NCBI GenBank assembly: GCA_012521105.1 | Contig: JAAYNA010000024.1 | Coordinates: forward strand, 1 to 64,000 | Direction: 5' to 3' | Source of the DNA: Clostridiaceae bacterium | GTDB lineage: Bacteria > Bacillota > Clostridia > DSM-8532 | Length of the DNA stretch: 64,000 nucleotides | Shown here: positions 18,124 through 27,559 of the stretch, one piece after another | Layout of the letters: each line of letters starts with the position of its first letter | Position numbering within the stretch: position 1 is the stretch's first letter | Translations under genes and position numbers: made by a program | Notes under the pieces: model-generated | What the model was told of the DNA's origin: nothing | The model's database searches: none | Seen by the model: only the letters and a program-made list of their open reading frames with translations

Positions 18124-18942
18124 ATGAAAAAGCGCATGATAAACGTACTGAAACAGCTTGTATGTATAACACTAAACATTATTGTAATTGTCCCTTTTTA
18201 TATGGTTTTTATAAATTCATTTAAAACTAAAAACCAAGCAGCGAGAATGAACCTTTCGTTGCCAAAGGAATGGTTATCTTCAAATTACCTGGTTGTTATA
18301 AAGGAAGGAAACCTGATACAGGGCTTTGCCAACAGCTTTCTGTATGCTTTTGTGTCTGCATCAGTTGGAGTAATTGTCTGTGCCATGGCAGCCTTTGTTA
18401 TAAACAGGCGAAAGACAAAGTTTAACAAAAGGGTATATTATTTTATAATATGCGGGTTCTTTTTTCCGGTTAACTTTGTTACTCTGCTAAAGATATTTAA
18501 TATCATCGGAATTGCCAATACCAGGATTGGACTGATAATTGCGTTCACAAGCAGTATGATTCCGTTCTGCATTTTTACCATCAGTAATTTTATAAGCACG
18601 ATTCCTGTTGAAATAGATGAAGCTGCTGTAATTGACGGAGCAAATGCACTTTTACTGTCTTTCAGAATCATTCTGCCTTTACTTATGCCTGTGCTTATTA
18701 CTACATTTCTTCTTCAGTTCATGGGGGTATGGAGCGATTTCATGACTCCGCTGTATCTGTCCAGCACAAGCAAGATGTGGCCTATGAATCTGGCAGTGTA
18801 CAATTTCTTTGGGAAAATGAACAGTAACTGGCAATATGTTTTTGCCGATATAGTCTTAACGTGCTTGCCTGTAATTATTATTTATTTCATCGGGCAAAAG
18901 TATATTATTTCGGGTTTAACCTCAGGTTCGGTTAAACAGTAG
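18124..18942 (+). CDS. Carbohydrate ABC transporter permease (MalG type)
   Basis: A 272-residue inner-membrane permease with about six helices. The EAA loop EIDEAAVIDGANALLLSFRIILPLL (contains the conserved G at the expected place) and the C-terminal QKYIISGLTSGSVK are typical of MalG-type subunits, which pair with a MalF-type partner and a shared ATPase. It looks intact, but its partner is truncated (17852-18121), so this transporter is probably non-functional unless another permease substitutes. SD GGAGG overlaps the partner's end. A strong terminator follows. Confidence 0.9.
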   Translation: MKKRMINVLKQLVCITLNIIVIVPFYMVFINSFKTKNQAARMNLSLPKEWLSSNYLVVIKEGNLIQGFANSFLYAFVSASVGVIVCAMAAFVINRRKTKFNKRVYYFIICGFFFPVNFVTLLKIFNIIGIANTRIGLIIAFTSSMIPFCIFTISNFISTIPVEIDEAAVIDGANALLLSFRIILPLLMPVLITTFLLQFMGVWSDFMTPLYLSSTSKMWPMNLAVYNFFGKMNSNWQYVFADIVLTCLPVIIIYFIGQKYIISGLTSGSVKQ

Positions 18943-18956
18943 CTCCAAGACACGAG

Positions 18957-19010
18957 CAAAAGTATCATAGAGGTTTTGTACAATATCTCTATGATACTTT
19001 TGTGTTTTTT
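18957..19010 (+). terminator. Strong terminator after the MalG-type gene
   Basis: A perfect 16-bp stem (18957-18972 with 18987-19002) and 14-nt loop, followed by TGTTTTTT. It separates the rightward permease remnant from the convergent URO-D-family gene. Confidence 0.92.
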
Positions 19011-19029
19011 ATTTACTGCAGCAAAGCTG

Positions 19030-20064
19030 TTACTGCCTGGTCGCTTCTTCAAACAGCACCTGTATGTTCGCAGGGGGAATATCAGGCAATATGGCTTCAT
19101 GGCTTGGTGAAATGATGAGGCCTGTAGGAAAAAGTTCTCTTGCCTTTTGCACCTGTTTGCGAATCTCTTCGGCAGTTCCTTTAACTAAAAGCTCCTGGGT
19201 ATCAATTGCACCACAAAATGCGCCCATATCGCCAAATTTCTTTTTTATATTCTCCAGGTTCATTCCTTCTGCCAGAGCTTGTACCGGGTGAATGGCATCA
19301 ACTCCGGCCTCAAAGAGATCGGGAATAATTTCGGCAATTGAGCCACAGGAATGGTAAATTACTTTCAGCCCATAACTGTGGGCCTGCTCGGTCAGCATTT
19401 TTGCTCCGGGAATTACAAACCTTCGAACCAAATTGGGAGATATCATAAGGCCTCTCTGGCTTCCGATATCGTTTCCAATGATAACTGCATGAAGCTTTCC
19501 TTTAGTGGCTTCAAAAAATATCTCGTTGGCCTTAAGATAAAACTTAAGTATTCTATCATTAACAGCTTCCACCATTTCGGGATTTATAAGCATATTTATC
19601 AGTGCTTTATCCATTCCGAAGGCTGCACAGGTGTCCTGAAAATGGGCTGACCAGATCATGCCCAGTATGGCCTTGTCTTTGGGTGCCTGCTCAGCTAGTC
19701 TTTTGCATTGCTCAACATCGATATACCTGGCCGGATCAGGCCAGTCAAACTTATTAACGTCGTCAGGATCCTCGGAGTGACAAAAAAAACCGGGTGCTGT
19801 CAGAGTTCTGTCCACAGCATCTACATTTCCATCCTGATACCAGTCAAAAGCTGCATAAATTGCCGATGCATTGGGCGATTCATATGGAATGTCGATTGTA
19901 TAAATATCATCGCCAATGGCAAGCTTTAATTCGTGAAGGCCGGCAGCGCCAAAATGCTCCAGAAGGGCAGGTACAGAATGGGGATGTGGTACACCCAGCC
20001 AGCATGCAGGGCGATCTACGGGTTTTCTTTCTATAGTTCTTAGAAATCTCTCTATACTGTTCAC
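19030..20064 (-). CDS. Uroporphyrinogen decarboxylase (URO-D) superfamily protein, possible methyltransferase
   Basis: A 344-residue TIM-barrel protein of the URO-D/MtaA/CmuA superfamily. Instead of true HemE features it shows VIYHSCGSI and GAFCGAID, the His/Cys zinc-site pattern of corrinoid-dependent methyltransferases. GTG 20064 follows TGGAGGT. It ends the leftward kinase-esterase-GH29 transcript, and such proteins recur in clostridial glycosidase clusters with unknown function. A role in removing O-methyl groups from methylated sugars is possible, but no corrinoid protein is encoded here, so this is inference. Confidence 0.82.
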   Translation of the reverse strand: MNSIERFLRTIERKPVDRPACWLGVPHPHSVPALLEHFGAAGLHELKLAIGDDIYTIDIPYESPNASAIYAAFDWYQDGNVDAVDRTLTAPGFFCHSEDPDDVNKFDWPDPARYIDVEQCKRLAEQAPKDKAILGMIWSAHFQDTCAAFGMDKALINMLINPEMVEAVNDRILKFYLKANEIFFEATKGKLHAVIIGNDIGSQRGLMISPNLVRRFVIPGAKMLTEQAHSYGLKVIYHSCGSIAEIIPDLFEAGVDAIHPVQALAEGMNLENIKKKFGDMGAFCGAIDTQELLVKGTAEEIRKQVQKARELFPTGLIISPSHEAILPDIPPANIQVLFEEATRQ

Positions 20065-20141
20065 TTTTCTACCTCCATTTTTCAGCTCTGTTTTCTGACT
20101 ATAAAGATTAAAGCAGAGTTTTGTTGTAAGTTCTATAAGGC

Positions 20142-21581
20142 TTATACGTGCAGCTTTAAAGCGTGGGCATAGTCACAGGGAGGCTTTTCGGGCAGTTCAA
20201 CCTCCAGGTAACTGTCTGTTTGGCGGAACATAACAGGTGCATCCGAACCAAGCAGTTCAATATGTTTGACATCAGGGTTTTCATCAGAACGCTTAAATGT
20301 GCGGATTCTAAGTACCCGGTCCTGAGGCCATCCCAATGCAATTGCAAAGATTGCATCGCCTTTTTGCGTGAACCTGAAGTCCCGGGCAGTAAATGTTTTA
20401 AGTTTTATATCCGAAGCAATTCCGTCGTTTTCCAGCTGTTTATTAATGCGATTTACATCATAATTCGAATCATCGACATCAGTAGGGCCCTCAACTGCTA
20501 TTTTGTACGGTCTGGTGGCATAAATGGCCTCGCCGCAAACATTCAGCCAGTTTCCAACTTCCATAAGGATTTGTTTGGCTTCAGGATGGAAGGAACCGTC
20601 TGCATAAGGACCTACATTCAGAAGAAGGTTTCCGTTCTTTGCAACCACATCACACAGCTGATGAACAATTTCAACGGCAGGTTTGTACTTTGGATTTTGA
20701 ACCATGCACCAGGTAATATTGTCTTCAAGCCGGTTGTCTGTTTGCCACGGGAATGACTTCGCGGTAGAAAAACGGCCGCATTCTATATCAAGAACACCGA
20801 TATTATCGGGAAAGTCCTCCTGTTTGTAAGTAATAATCCCCTCGGAATTATTACTTATATTATAATAATAATCCACAACCTCATACTTATAGCGCTCGCC
20901 TATTATATTGGCACGGCTGTCAAAATACAAAACATCTGGACTGTATTTATCAATTACTTCTATTACCTTATTTCGCCACATTGTGTTAAATTCGTCGTCG
21001 GGAAGGCGATAGGGAATGTACCGGTTGGTTTCCAACGGCAATGCTTTGCCATAAAATTTTTCATTTTCGGGAACATAAACATCAGCCTCATTATCTGTAG
21101 ACATAAACCAACCCCATAGCCATTGATGATGAAAAGTAGACAATATCTTAATGCCTCTTTCGCGGAATGCTTTTACGCATTCACCGGTGATATCCCGTTT
21201 TGGGCCATAATTCACACAATTAACGGGGTTTACCTGACTGTTCCACATGGAAAAATTATCGGCATGCTCGGTTACAGGCCCGGCATACTTCGCACCCGAA
21301 CGGACAACCAGTTCGGCCCATTCGTCGGGATCAAACTTTTCACAGCGAAACATGCTGTAAAAGTCCTTATAACCAAATTTGTCCAAAGGTCCATAGGTCT
21401 TAATGTGGTACAGGTTTTGTGATGAACCTTTGGCGTACATATTTCTGGAATACCACTCATTTTCATATGCCGGAACGCTGTAAGGACCTAAATGAAAAAA
21501 CAGGCCAAATTTTGCATCCCGGAACCAGGCCGGTGCTTCTCTGTTAACATCAGCCCAGCATAATGAACTGTTATTTTTCAT
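20142..21581 (-). CDS. Glycoside hydrolase family 29 alpha-L-fucosidase
   Basis: A 479-residue retaining fucosidase. The N-terminal DAKFGLFFHLGPYSVPAY and EWYSRNMY, then KYAGPVTEHADNFSMW and the nucleophile segment PDVLYFDSR (the Asp after YF) match GH29; a beta-sandwich C-terminal domain follows. The nucleophile is present although the usual WFDG reads YFDS. No signal peptide, so it acts in the cytoplasm on imported oligosaccharides. AGGAGGTATTCATA precedes ATG 21581, which overlaps the end of the upstream esterase gene by 11 nt, so the two are translationally coupled. Confidence 0.93.
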   Translation of the reverse strand: MKNNSSLCWADVNREAPAWFRDAKFGLFFHLGPYSVPAYENEWYSRNMYAKGSSQNLYHIKTYGPLDKFGYKDFYSMFRCEKFDPDEWAELVVRSGAKYAGPVTEHADNFSMWNSQVNPVNCVNYGPKRDITGECVKAFRERGIKILSTFHHQWLWGWFMSTDNEADVYVPENEKFYGKALPLETNRYIPYRLPDDEFNTMWRNKVIEVIDKYSPDVLYFDSRANIIGERYKYEVVDYYYNISNNSEGIITYKQEDFPDNIGVLDIECGRFSTAKSFPWQTDNRLEDNITWCMVQNPKYKPAVEIVHQLCDVVAKNGNLLLNVGPYADGSFHPEAKQILMEVGNWLNVCGEAIYATRPYKIAVEGPTDVDDSNYDVNRINKQLENDGIASDIKLKTFTARDFRFTQKGDAIFAIALGWPQDRVLRIRTFKRSDENPDVKHIELLGSDAPVMFRQTDSYLEVELPEKPPCDYAHALKLHV

Positions 21582-22992
21582 TATGAATACCTCCTGACAA
21601 TTGTTTTAACGGAATCTGATAGAACGAAACGATTGGTAAACAGGTAACCTCGTCAAAAGCAGGGTACATGGTGGGATTTGCTTCCCATCCAAAGGATATG
21701 GTTGCATCCTTAAGGGGTGTCCGTTCGAGAGTAAGATGCAGTACATTTGGCTTTTCACTATCTAACGAGAAGGCTGTTATTGCAACATCCCCTGAACTGT
21801 CCCTGACTGTGAACCCGCAATAACGAGGTTCATTACTGAATAAAGCAAATCCCCGTTCTACATTTTGAAAGATCAAAGAAAGCCTTTGATTGTTGCAAAT
21901 GACTGAAGCAAGCTCGGGTGCACGGTATTCAGGCATATCATACAGTATATTTGCACAGAGTTTAGCCATTCTCTCACCCAGTTTTATATTTGCGTGGGCA
22001 CTGTTATGTATCCCGTCAGACAACGAGCAGTCCAATGTTGGAAGCATATAAACACCTGGAATCCGGTGGGATGCCAGACGCTGGGCTTCTCTGACAATAC
22101 CCCAGCATTCGTCATGTAAACCGCTAATCTGCCTGTTTAGCTGGAATGTGAAGAAGGGAATATCATAGCCTAATGCTTTTCTTGTTGAATTTACCACATG
22201 GCAGAAATTATTATAATAACTTGAAGCAGCTTCGGGTGTTGTGTCCGAGCAACCCTGATACCAAAGAATACCTGCTGCTTTTCGGCCACACTCTTTTATT
22301 CTGTTAATCATATTCCTGAAAAGATCACCATTCTGCTCACTATGCCATCTGCTAATTGGTGAACCCCCAAGAGCTGTGGGGATCAGGCCTACGGGATAGT
22401 TAGATAACTTAGTAAAATACTTGCCAAAGGATAAGTAGGGGGATACTCCCGAAACGCCCATTTCTGCATTTACCTCATCTGCAGCAAAGGTGGATTCATT
22501 AATAGGGTGGCAGGCCAGATCCCATTTTTTGCGGTTACGGTACAGATGTACACCCGGCATTGGAGGATCGAACGCCCAGTCCCTGCCATAACCTGATGAG
22601 TTGGATTGTCCTGCAATTACAAAAATATCACCCACTCCTATATGTACACGTACGTCGCCTCTGAAAGTCCACCTGAGATCGGGATTTATGCTTTTTGTAT
22701 AAAGTCCGGTTTCAATGCGATATAGCCCTCCTGCTGGTACCTGTATTTCAGCATTCCAGGTTCCGTGACAGGGGTTGTCACCATGTGATATATTTGCTTC
22801 GGTCCAGGGAATAATCTGACTGTTATCGTCCTGATGCACTACCCGGATTAATGGAACCGCACTTTTTACTCCAATTTCAACGGCTGCTTTTGGGACCTGC
22901 CAGGTACCGGAAAAGGAAAGGTTGGCATATCCGTTGGTATGTTGTACAATCTGCCAGTCTGTAACACCATCTGTTATAAAAACACCGTGCAT
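21571..22992 (-). CDS. Sialate O-acetylesterase-like carbohydrate esterase (SASA domain)
   Basis: A 473-residue SGNH-type esterase. VIAGQSNSSGYGR holds the GQSN nucleophile serine, GLIPTALGGSPISRW and ILWYQGCSDT are conserved blocks, and LSDGIHNSAHANIKLGERM carries the catalytic Asp/His. The family removes O-acetyl groups from sialic acid or, in many bacteria, from plant polysaccharides; the latter fits here because no sialic-acid genes are present. No signal peptide. AGGTGATAT precedes ATG 22992. It lies between the binding lipoprotein and GH29 genes on the same strand. Confidence 0.88.
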   Translation of the reverse strand: MHGVFITDGVTDWQIVQHTNGYANLSFSGTWQVPKAAVEIGVKSAVPLIRVVHQDDNSQIIPWTEANISHGDNPCHGTWNAEIQVPAGGLYRIETGLYTKSINPDLRWTFRGDVRVHIGVGDIFVIAGQSNSSGYGRDWAFDPPMPGVHLYRNRKKWDLACHPINESTFAADEVNAEMGVSGVSPYLSFGKYFTKLSNYPVGLIPTALGGSPISRWHSEQNGDLFRNMINRIKECGRKAAGILWYQGCSDTTPEAASSYYNNFCHVVNSTRKALGYDIPFFTFQLNRQISGLHDECWGIVREAQRLASHRIPGVYMLPTLDCSLSDGIHNSAHANIKLGERMAKLCANILYDMPEYRAPELASVICNNQRLSLIFQNVERGFALFSNEPRYCGFTVRDSSGDVAITAFSLDSEKPNVLHLTLERTPLKDATISFGWEANPTMYPAFDEVTCLPIVSFYQIPLKQLSGGIHNEK

Positions 22993-22999
22993 ATAGATA

Positions 23000-24634
23000 T
23001 CACCTCGAGTATTTGTTTTTTAAGTATGCTTCATTATGCCTTTGTATGTAATCGGCAATACCTTCCTGGTAATAACGTTCTAACTGACTTTCCCACATTT
23101 GAATTGGATCACCCTTGCCTATGATTATTCGTGTCAGATCATCCAAAACAGCCTGAGTACTGAACATATCGCTGGGTTCTTTCGGCATCAGCAGACAGTC
23201 AAAATTACGTTCTACCGGTATTGTATTTTCCTCGTTCCACAACAGCGACTGGTATGAAATATCAGTAGCATATTTTCCATAGCGGAGATAATTTATTTCA
23301 TTGGGTTCAAAATCAGTCCGGTCCCCTCCCCAGGATGCCAGCGAAGGGAACAGTGTCAATGAAGGATATTTATTTTCCAAAGTTTTTACCAAGCTTCCCT
23401 CAGAAATATCCTCCAGCAAACAATGATATTTCCCGTCCTGTATGATGTAATCAACACCTTCCAGTCCATAACGTATCAAAGCATATCCTTCTTCGGAAAG
23501 CAGATAATCAAATAAATATAGAATCCGTTCCATCTTATTATCATCCACATTTGACGAGATTAATGTCTCAGACCAGAAAACATTGCTCACATTCCGGTAC
23601 CGTTTTCCATCGGGAGCCGGGAAAATTTCCAGTAAACCCACACATTCTTCAAAGGGTTTGTCCTGATGCAATCTCCACACCGATTCCAATTCCATAATGG
23701 CTGACGGTGATACTTTATATTCCAGTGCACCAAGTTTTCCACGAGCGAAGTCATCAACTGCGTCAGTTGCTTTTTTGGTATAAAAATCGGGATCCAGACC
23801 ACCGGTTTCATATAACCTTCTATAGGCTTGGACAACAAGCTTAAAGTCTTCGGTCAGATAAGACGGAATAAAACCCTGTTCGGTTTTGATCCAGGAATAA
23901 ATATTACACTGGGGGGCAATTCCAAGAATCAGCCATTTACCTAACGCTGCCCGGTTGTTCACATTATATCCGATGGTATCGTGAAGCCCGTTTCTATCGG
24001 GATCTTTGTTGGCAAAGGCACCGACCAGTTCAATGAACTCTTCCAGGTTTTCGGGAGCATCCATTCCCAGCGTTTCCATCCAGTCCTTGCGCACAACCAT
24101 ACCCACATCTGAAAAAGAAAGTAACGGATCCTTAAAGGCAATTCTGGGAATTACATAGAAGTTGCCGTCTGCAGCCCGGATATAGTCCATGTTCCCGAAA
24201 ATCTCCCGAAGGCGCGGAAACTTGGAAAGATCATTCGGAAGAGCACGAATATCGTGGTTTTCAATTAAAGTCAACAGGCGGGCTGAATCATTTGCAGAAG
24301 TAGAGGAGATGGTTACTGTTGCAAAGATATCGGGCAGGCTTTTGGTTGAGCTCATGATCTGGTATCTTTCCTTATAATTCTCCCAGCTGACCGACACCGG
24401 GTGGATGGTAATATTAAAAGTATTTTCAATTTCTTTAAGGATTGCATCCCTGTCCTTGTTATTGCTCATGTCGTGAATGTTCCAAAAACCAATACTTATA
24501 TCCATATGCTCGCTAAAGGTAACGTTTTTCATTGAGTCGGGTATTGGTAATGTGGATCTGTGATTGACTGAGCAGGATGTAAATATGCACAGTATCATGA
24601 GCACAGTTATTATAGAGTATACAAAACGCTTCAA
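23000..24634 (-). CDS. Extracellular solute-binding lipoprotein linked to a two-component system
   Basis: A 544-residue binding protein of the large LplA type. The N-terminus is a lipoprotein signal (KRFVYSIITVLMILCIFTSC, lipidated Cys21). The body has the open-close fold segments expected, e.g. DIFATVTIS and VVRKDWMETLGMDAPENLEEF. TTG 24634 is chosen because GGAGG lies 8 nt before it; the frame is open from 24655. It follows the response regulator gene directly and has no permease on its strand, so it may feed the divergent LplB/YtcP permeases or present ligand to the kinase. The second role is inference. Confidence 0.87.
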   Translation of the reverse strand: MKRFVYSIITVLMILCIFTSCSVNHRSTLPIPDSMKNVTFSEHMDISIGFWNIHDMSNNKDRDAILKEIENTFNITIHPVSVSWENYKERYQIMSSTKSLPDIFATVTISSTSANDSARLLTLIENHDIRALPNDLSKFPRLREIFGNMDYIRAADGNFYVIPRIAFKDPLLSFSDVGMVVRKDWMETLGMDAPENLEEFIELVGAFANKDPDRNGLHDTIGYNVNNRAALGKWLILGIAPQCNIYSWIKTEQGFIPSYLTEDFKLVVQAYRRLYETGGLDPDFYTKKATDAVDDFARGKLGALEYKVSPSAIMELESVWRLHQDKPFEECVGLLEIFPAPDGKRYRNVSNVFWSETLISSNVDDNKMERILYLFDYLLSEEGYALIRYGLEGVDYIIQDGKYHCLLEDISEGSLVKTLENKYPSLTLFPSLASWGGDRTDFEPNEINYLRYGKYATDISYQSLLWNEENTIPVERNFDCLLMPKEPSDMFSTQAVLDDLTRIIIGKGDPIQMWESQLERYYQEGIADYIQRHNEAYLKNKYSR

Positions 24635-24659
24635 CTCAGCCACCTCCCTAATCAATCAA

Positions 24660-25441
24660 TTACTCGCTCAGCTCGGGATATTTTTCAGGTGTATTCCGGT
24701 ATTCTGAGGGCGTTATGCCTGTTACCTTCTTGAATACTTTGGCAAAATAGAAATAATCCCTGTAGCCAACACTGGTGGCAATAGCAGAGATTGTCATATC
24801 TGTATTCCTAAGCAGATGAATAGCCTGCTTTATCCGCAGTCTGGTAATATATGAACTGAAAGTTTCACCCACCTCCTGATGAAACAGCTGGCTGGCATAG
24901 TTGGAATTAATAGAACAGAGCTCGGCTAGGTTCTGTATTGAGATGTCATCACAGTAGTGGGTTTTTATATAATCCAGCATAATCCTGACCACTTTGTTGT
25001 TTACTTTGATGATCCCAGGAGACGGAAATTCATCTGTTTTGTCTTTTGGTTCTTCTTTTATGGTCCTGTTCTGTAGTATGTTATAAGCTTTTTTCATGAC
25101 GTCCATAAGCTCGCTTTTAGAGAAAGGTTTCAAACAGTAACCGATGGCGTTATGGTACATTGCCTTTTGGCGTAGGCAAATTCAGCGTAACCGCTAATCA
25201 CAATAAACAGAGTATCCAGTTTCTTTGTATTGGCAGCATTTAATATATCCAGTCCGCTCATGCCCGGAATACGGATATCAACAAATGCCAGTTCGGGCTT
25301 CAGCTCCTCAATCATTTCCATGCCACTGATACCATCATAAGCTTCACCAATTATATTAAAATATTGCTGATCCCGAATGGTGGATACGAGGCTGCGCACC
25401 ACCCATTTTTCATCATCAATGATTATTGCACGGTAAGTCAT
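24660..25441 (-). pseudogene. YesN-type response regulator split by a one-base frameshift
   Basis: The receiver domain (ATG 25441; IIIDDEKW, phospho-acceptor Asp55 in VDIRIPGMSG) runs to YAEFAYAK, where the frame is lost in AAAAGG near 25163-25167. The next frame resumes exactly as expected with AMYHNAIGYCLKPFSKSEL and continues to an AraC-type helix-turn-helix (ISIQNLAELCSINSNYASQLF; ISAIATSVGYRDYFYFAKVF). One missing A in the run restores a full protein of about 260 residues. Start overlaps the kinase stop (ATGA). It is either a real inactivation or a homopolymer sequencing error. Confidence 0.88.
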
Positions 25442-27255
25442 TCCAACCTCCTTTTTTCAGAAAACGGAATTTTGATTTGAATGTTCGTACCTACATTTTC
25501 TTCCGAGTCTATATGAAGTCCATGTGATTCACCAAAATACAGGGCTATCCTTCTATTTACATTGCAAAGCCCAATACTCTCCTTCTTTGTTTCAGGAAGC
25601 AGCTCTCTCTCTTTCTGATGTTCGGTGATCAAGTGATCTGCCTTTCTTTTTAAATTTCTGCGTATGGATTCGAGCATCTCTGCAGGCATGCCCACTCCGG
25701 TGTCGTATATCCATATTACAAGAGCATTTTCATCTTTATTGATACGGCTGCCAATCTGGAGCTTGCCTTTTTTCAGGCTTTTCTCCAGGCCATGTACAAT
25801 TGCGTTTTCCACAAGGGGCTGGATAATCATTTTTGGTATCAGAGCAGATAAGGTTTCTTTGGCACAATCAAACTCTACTGTAAAACGATCTTCAAATCTG
25901 CTTGTTTGTATCAGTAAATAGCTTTTCACCACTTCAAGTTCCTGCTCCAATGTAACAATATCATCTCCACAGATACTGTAGCGGAAAATTTGGGACAGGG
26001 ATTGTGTAATATCTATAACTCCCTGCATCTGATTTTCTGCAGCCATACCGCATATGACAGAAAAGGTATTATACAGAAAGTGAGGATTAATCTGGCTACG
26101 CAAAAAAGCAATTTCTGTTTTTTTCTGAATCATTTCCATTTCATATAATTTAGTATAATTCATAAATATGTTTGTATTCAATCGGTTTATTTCATCAAGC
26201 ATTTCATTGAAGGCAGTGGTGGTGGAAATAACTTCACTGCTGAAAGTTTTGCCTGGATCCAGTGTAATCCGTTCATTCAGCCCGCTTCTTTTACCGCTGC
26301 GTATTTTTTTCATAACCCCATTTAACTGCAACAGTGATTCAGAAATGGATTTATAGATTGTCAGCAGCAATAGCGAGATGACAATGAAAGCAACAATTAT
26401 TAAAAGGATCTGCCCCGAAAAAGAAATGAACATACTGTTGTCATAAGTACTTCTGTTGTAATAAGTATAAATACTGCCACCCATTGAGCTGACCTTTCCC
26501 TGCCTTACCCTGTATGTACTGTTGTCTTTGCGTACAGTAAATACATTTGCTGTTTCTTCCTTACTTAATACTAGCCTGTAAATTTCCTCATCTCCAATTA
26601 CAAGCTGGTTTGTTTCGTCGGCAAACAATAATTCGTTGCTAACTATATTATCGGTAAAAATCGCCCGACCGAATAATTGGGCAGGATTAATGGTGGCAAA
26701 TACAACACCGATTTTCCTGCTGCCTGCTGAAAGATTATATATTGGCATTGCTGCAATAATACAGGTGTACTTTCTGTTTGCAATGTAGTATTCGGTTTTG
26801 CCAAAATAATATACACTGTCAATATCGGGCGGAATCATTTCATACAGATGGTTGTATGTGGCTATGTCGCCTGATATATTGGCACGGTTTTTTGTTTCAC
26901 CAAACAATGCAATATCGATAATACTGTCGTTCAAATTTTTTGTATTATTCAGTAAATTAATTACATGCTGGTATAATGTAAATTTATTGATGGGATCGGT
27001 CTCCAGTAAATAGTTTTGCACCAGCTGATTATAAGCAACACTGGAGCAAATATGTTCAATTTCTTCGAACCCTGTTTCGCACGATAAAAGCAACTGGTTA
27101 AAATATAATTCCTGGTTGCTTTCAACAGTATTTGTCATTTGCCTGTAAAATGTAAAAGTACTGTATAAAGATATAAATAATATATAAATACCAAGAGTGG
27201 CTATTAGAAGAATAATCTGCTTGTTCAGCGGTAAAGCTTTAAACTTCTGTATCAT
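25438..27255 (-). CDS. YesM-type sensor histidine kinase
   Basis: A 605-residue membrane kinase: N-terminal helix (IILLIATLGIYILFISLY), a long extracellular sensor region (about residues 35-270), a second helix (QILLIIVAFIVISLLLL), a HAMP linker, then the His_kinase domain with HFLYNTFSVICG (H box), PLVENAIVHGLEKS (N box) and WIYDTGVGMP (G box). Such kinases usually pair with an AraC-type response regulator and control sugar uptake operons. AGGGAG precedes ATG 27255. It is divergent from the importer genes starting at 27560, its probable target. Confidence 0.93.
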   Translation of the reverse strand: MIQKFKALPLNKQIILLIATLGIYILFISLYSTFTFYRQMTNTVESNQELYFNQLLLSCETGFEEIEHICSSVAYNQLVQNYLLETDPINKFTLYQHVINLLNNTKNLNDSIIDIALFGETKNRANISGDIATYNHLYEMIPPDIDSVYYFGKTEYYIANRKYTCIIAAMPIYNLSAGSRKIGVVFATINPAQLFGRAIFTDNIVSNELLFADETNQLVIGDEEIYRLVLSKEETANVFTVRKDNSTYRVRQGKVSSMGGSIYTYYNRSTYDNSMFISFSGQILLIIVAFIVISLLLLTIYKSISESLLQLNGVMKKIRSGKRSGLNERITLDPGKTFSSEVISTTTAFNEMLDEINRLNTNIFMNYTKLYEMEMIQKKTEIAFLRSQINPHFLYNTFSVICGMAAENQMQGVIDITQSLSQIFRYSICGDDIVTLEQELEVVKSYLLIQTSRFEDRFTVEFDCAKETLSALIPKMIIQPLVENAIVHGLEKSLKKGKLQIGSRINKDENALVIWIYDTGVGMPAEMLESIRRNLKRKADHLITEHQKERELLPETKKESIGLCNVNRRIALYFGESHGLHIDSEENVGTNIQIKIPFSEKRRLE

Positions 27256-27559
27256 TATGTTTTCACTCCCTGAACAACATTTTACTACGAATCCCCGACC
27301 AGGGATATGGAATATTCTTTATTATGTATATAAAAAAGACAGATTATTGCCTGCTTCCCGATAAAAGCTGAGAATTTCATATATGGATTCAGAAATCATT
27401 GCATATGAAAACTCGTATTACTGAAATATAATAAACGTAGGATGTTTAAATTAATGACTCAAAATCACATGTTCACCCTTGTCAGAAGGACCCGAAATGT
27501 TTGCAGGCTCATTGGAATGTCCTTGTGCAGTCAAATAAGAAGGGAGATATCGAGATATA
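27256..27559. promoter_or_regulatory. Divergent regulatory region between the kinase and importer operons
   Basis: About 300 bases hold the promoters of both blocks. For the rightward operon, TATAAT lies at 27427-27432 with only a poor -35 (TATGAA at 27404-27409), suggesting activator dependence. Directly downstream, TAAAC-GTAGGAT-GTTTA (27432-27448) is an inverted repeat and includes ACGTAGGATGTT, the reverse complement of half of the palindrome at 44371-44390. A frame at 27442-27633 is not credible. Confidence 0.5.

Noticed and set aside
20163-20756. 197-codon frame opposite the GH29 gene
   Set aside because: It is antisense to a clearly conserved fucosidase, has no recognisable domain and no ribosome binding site.
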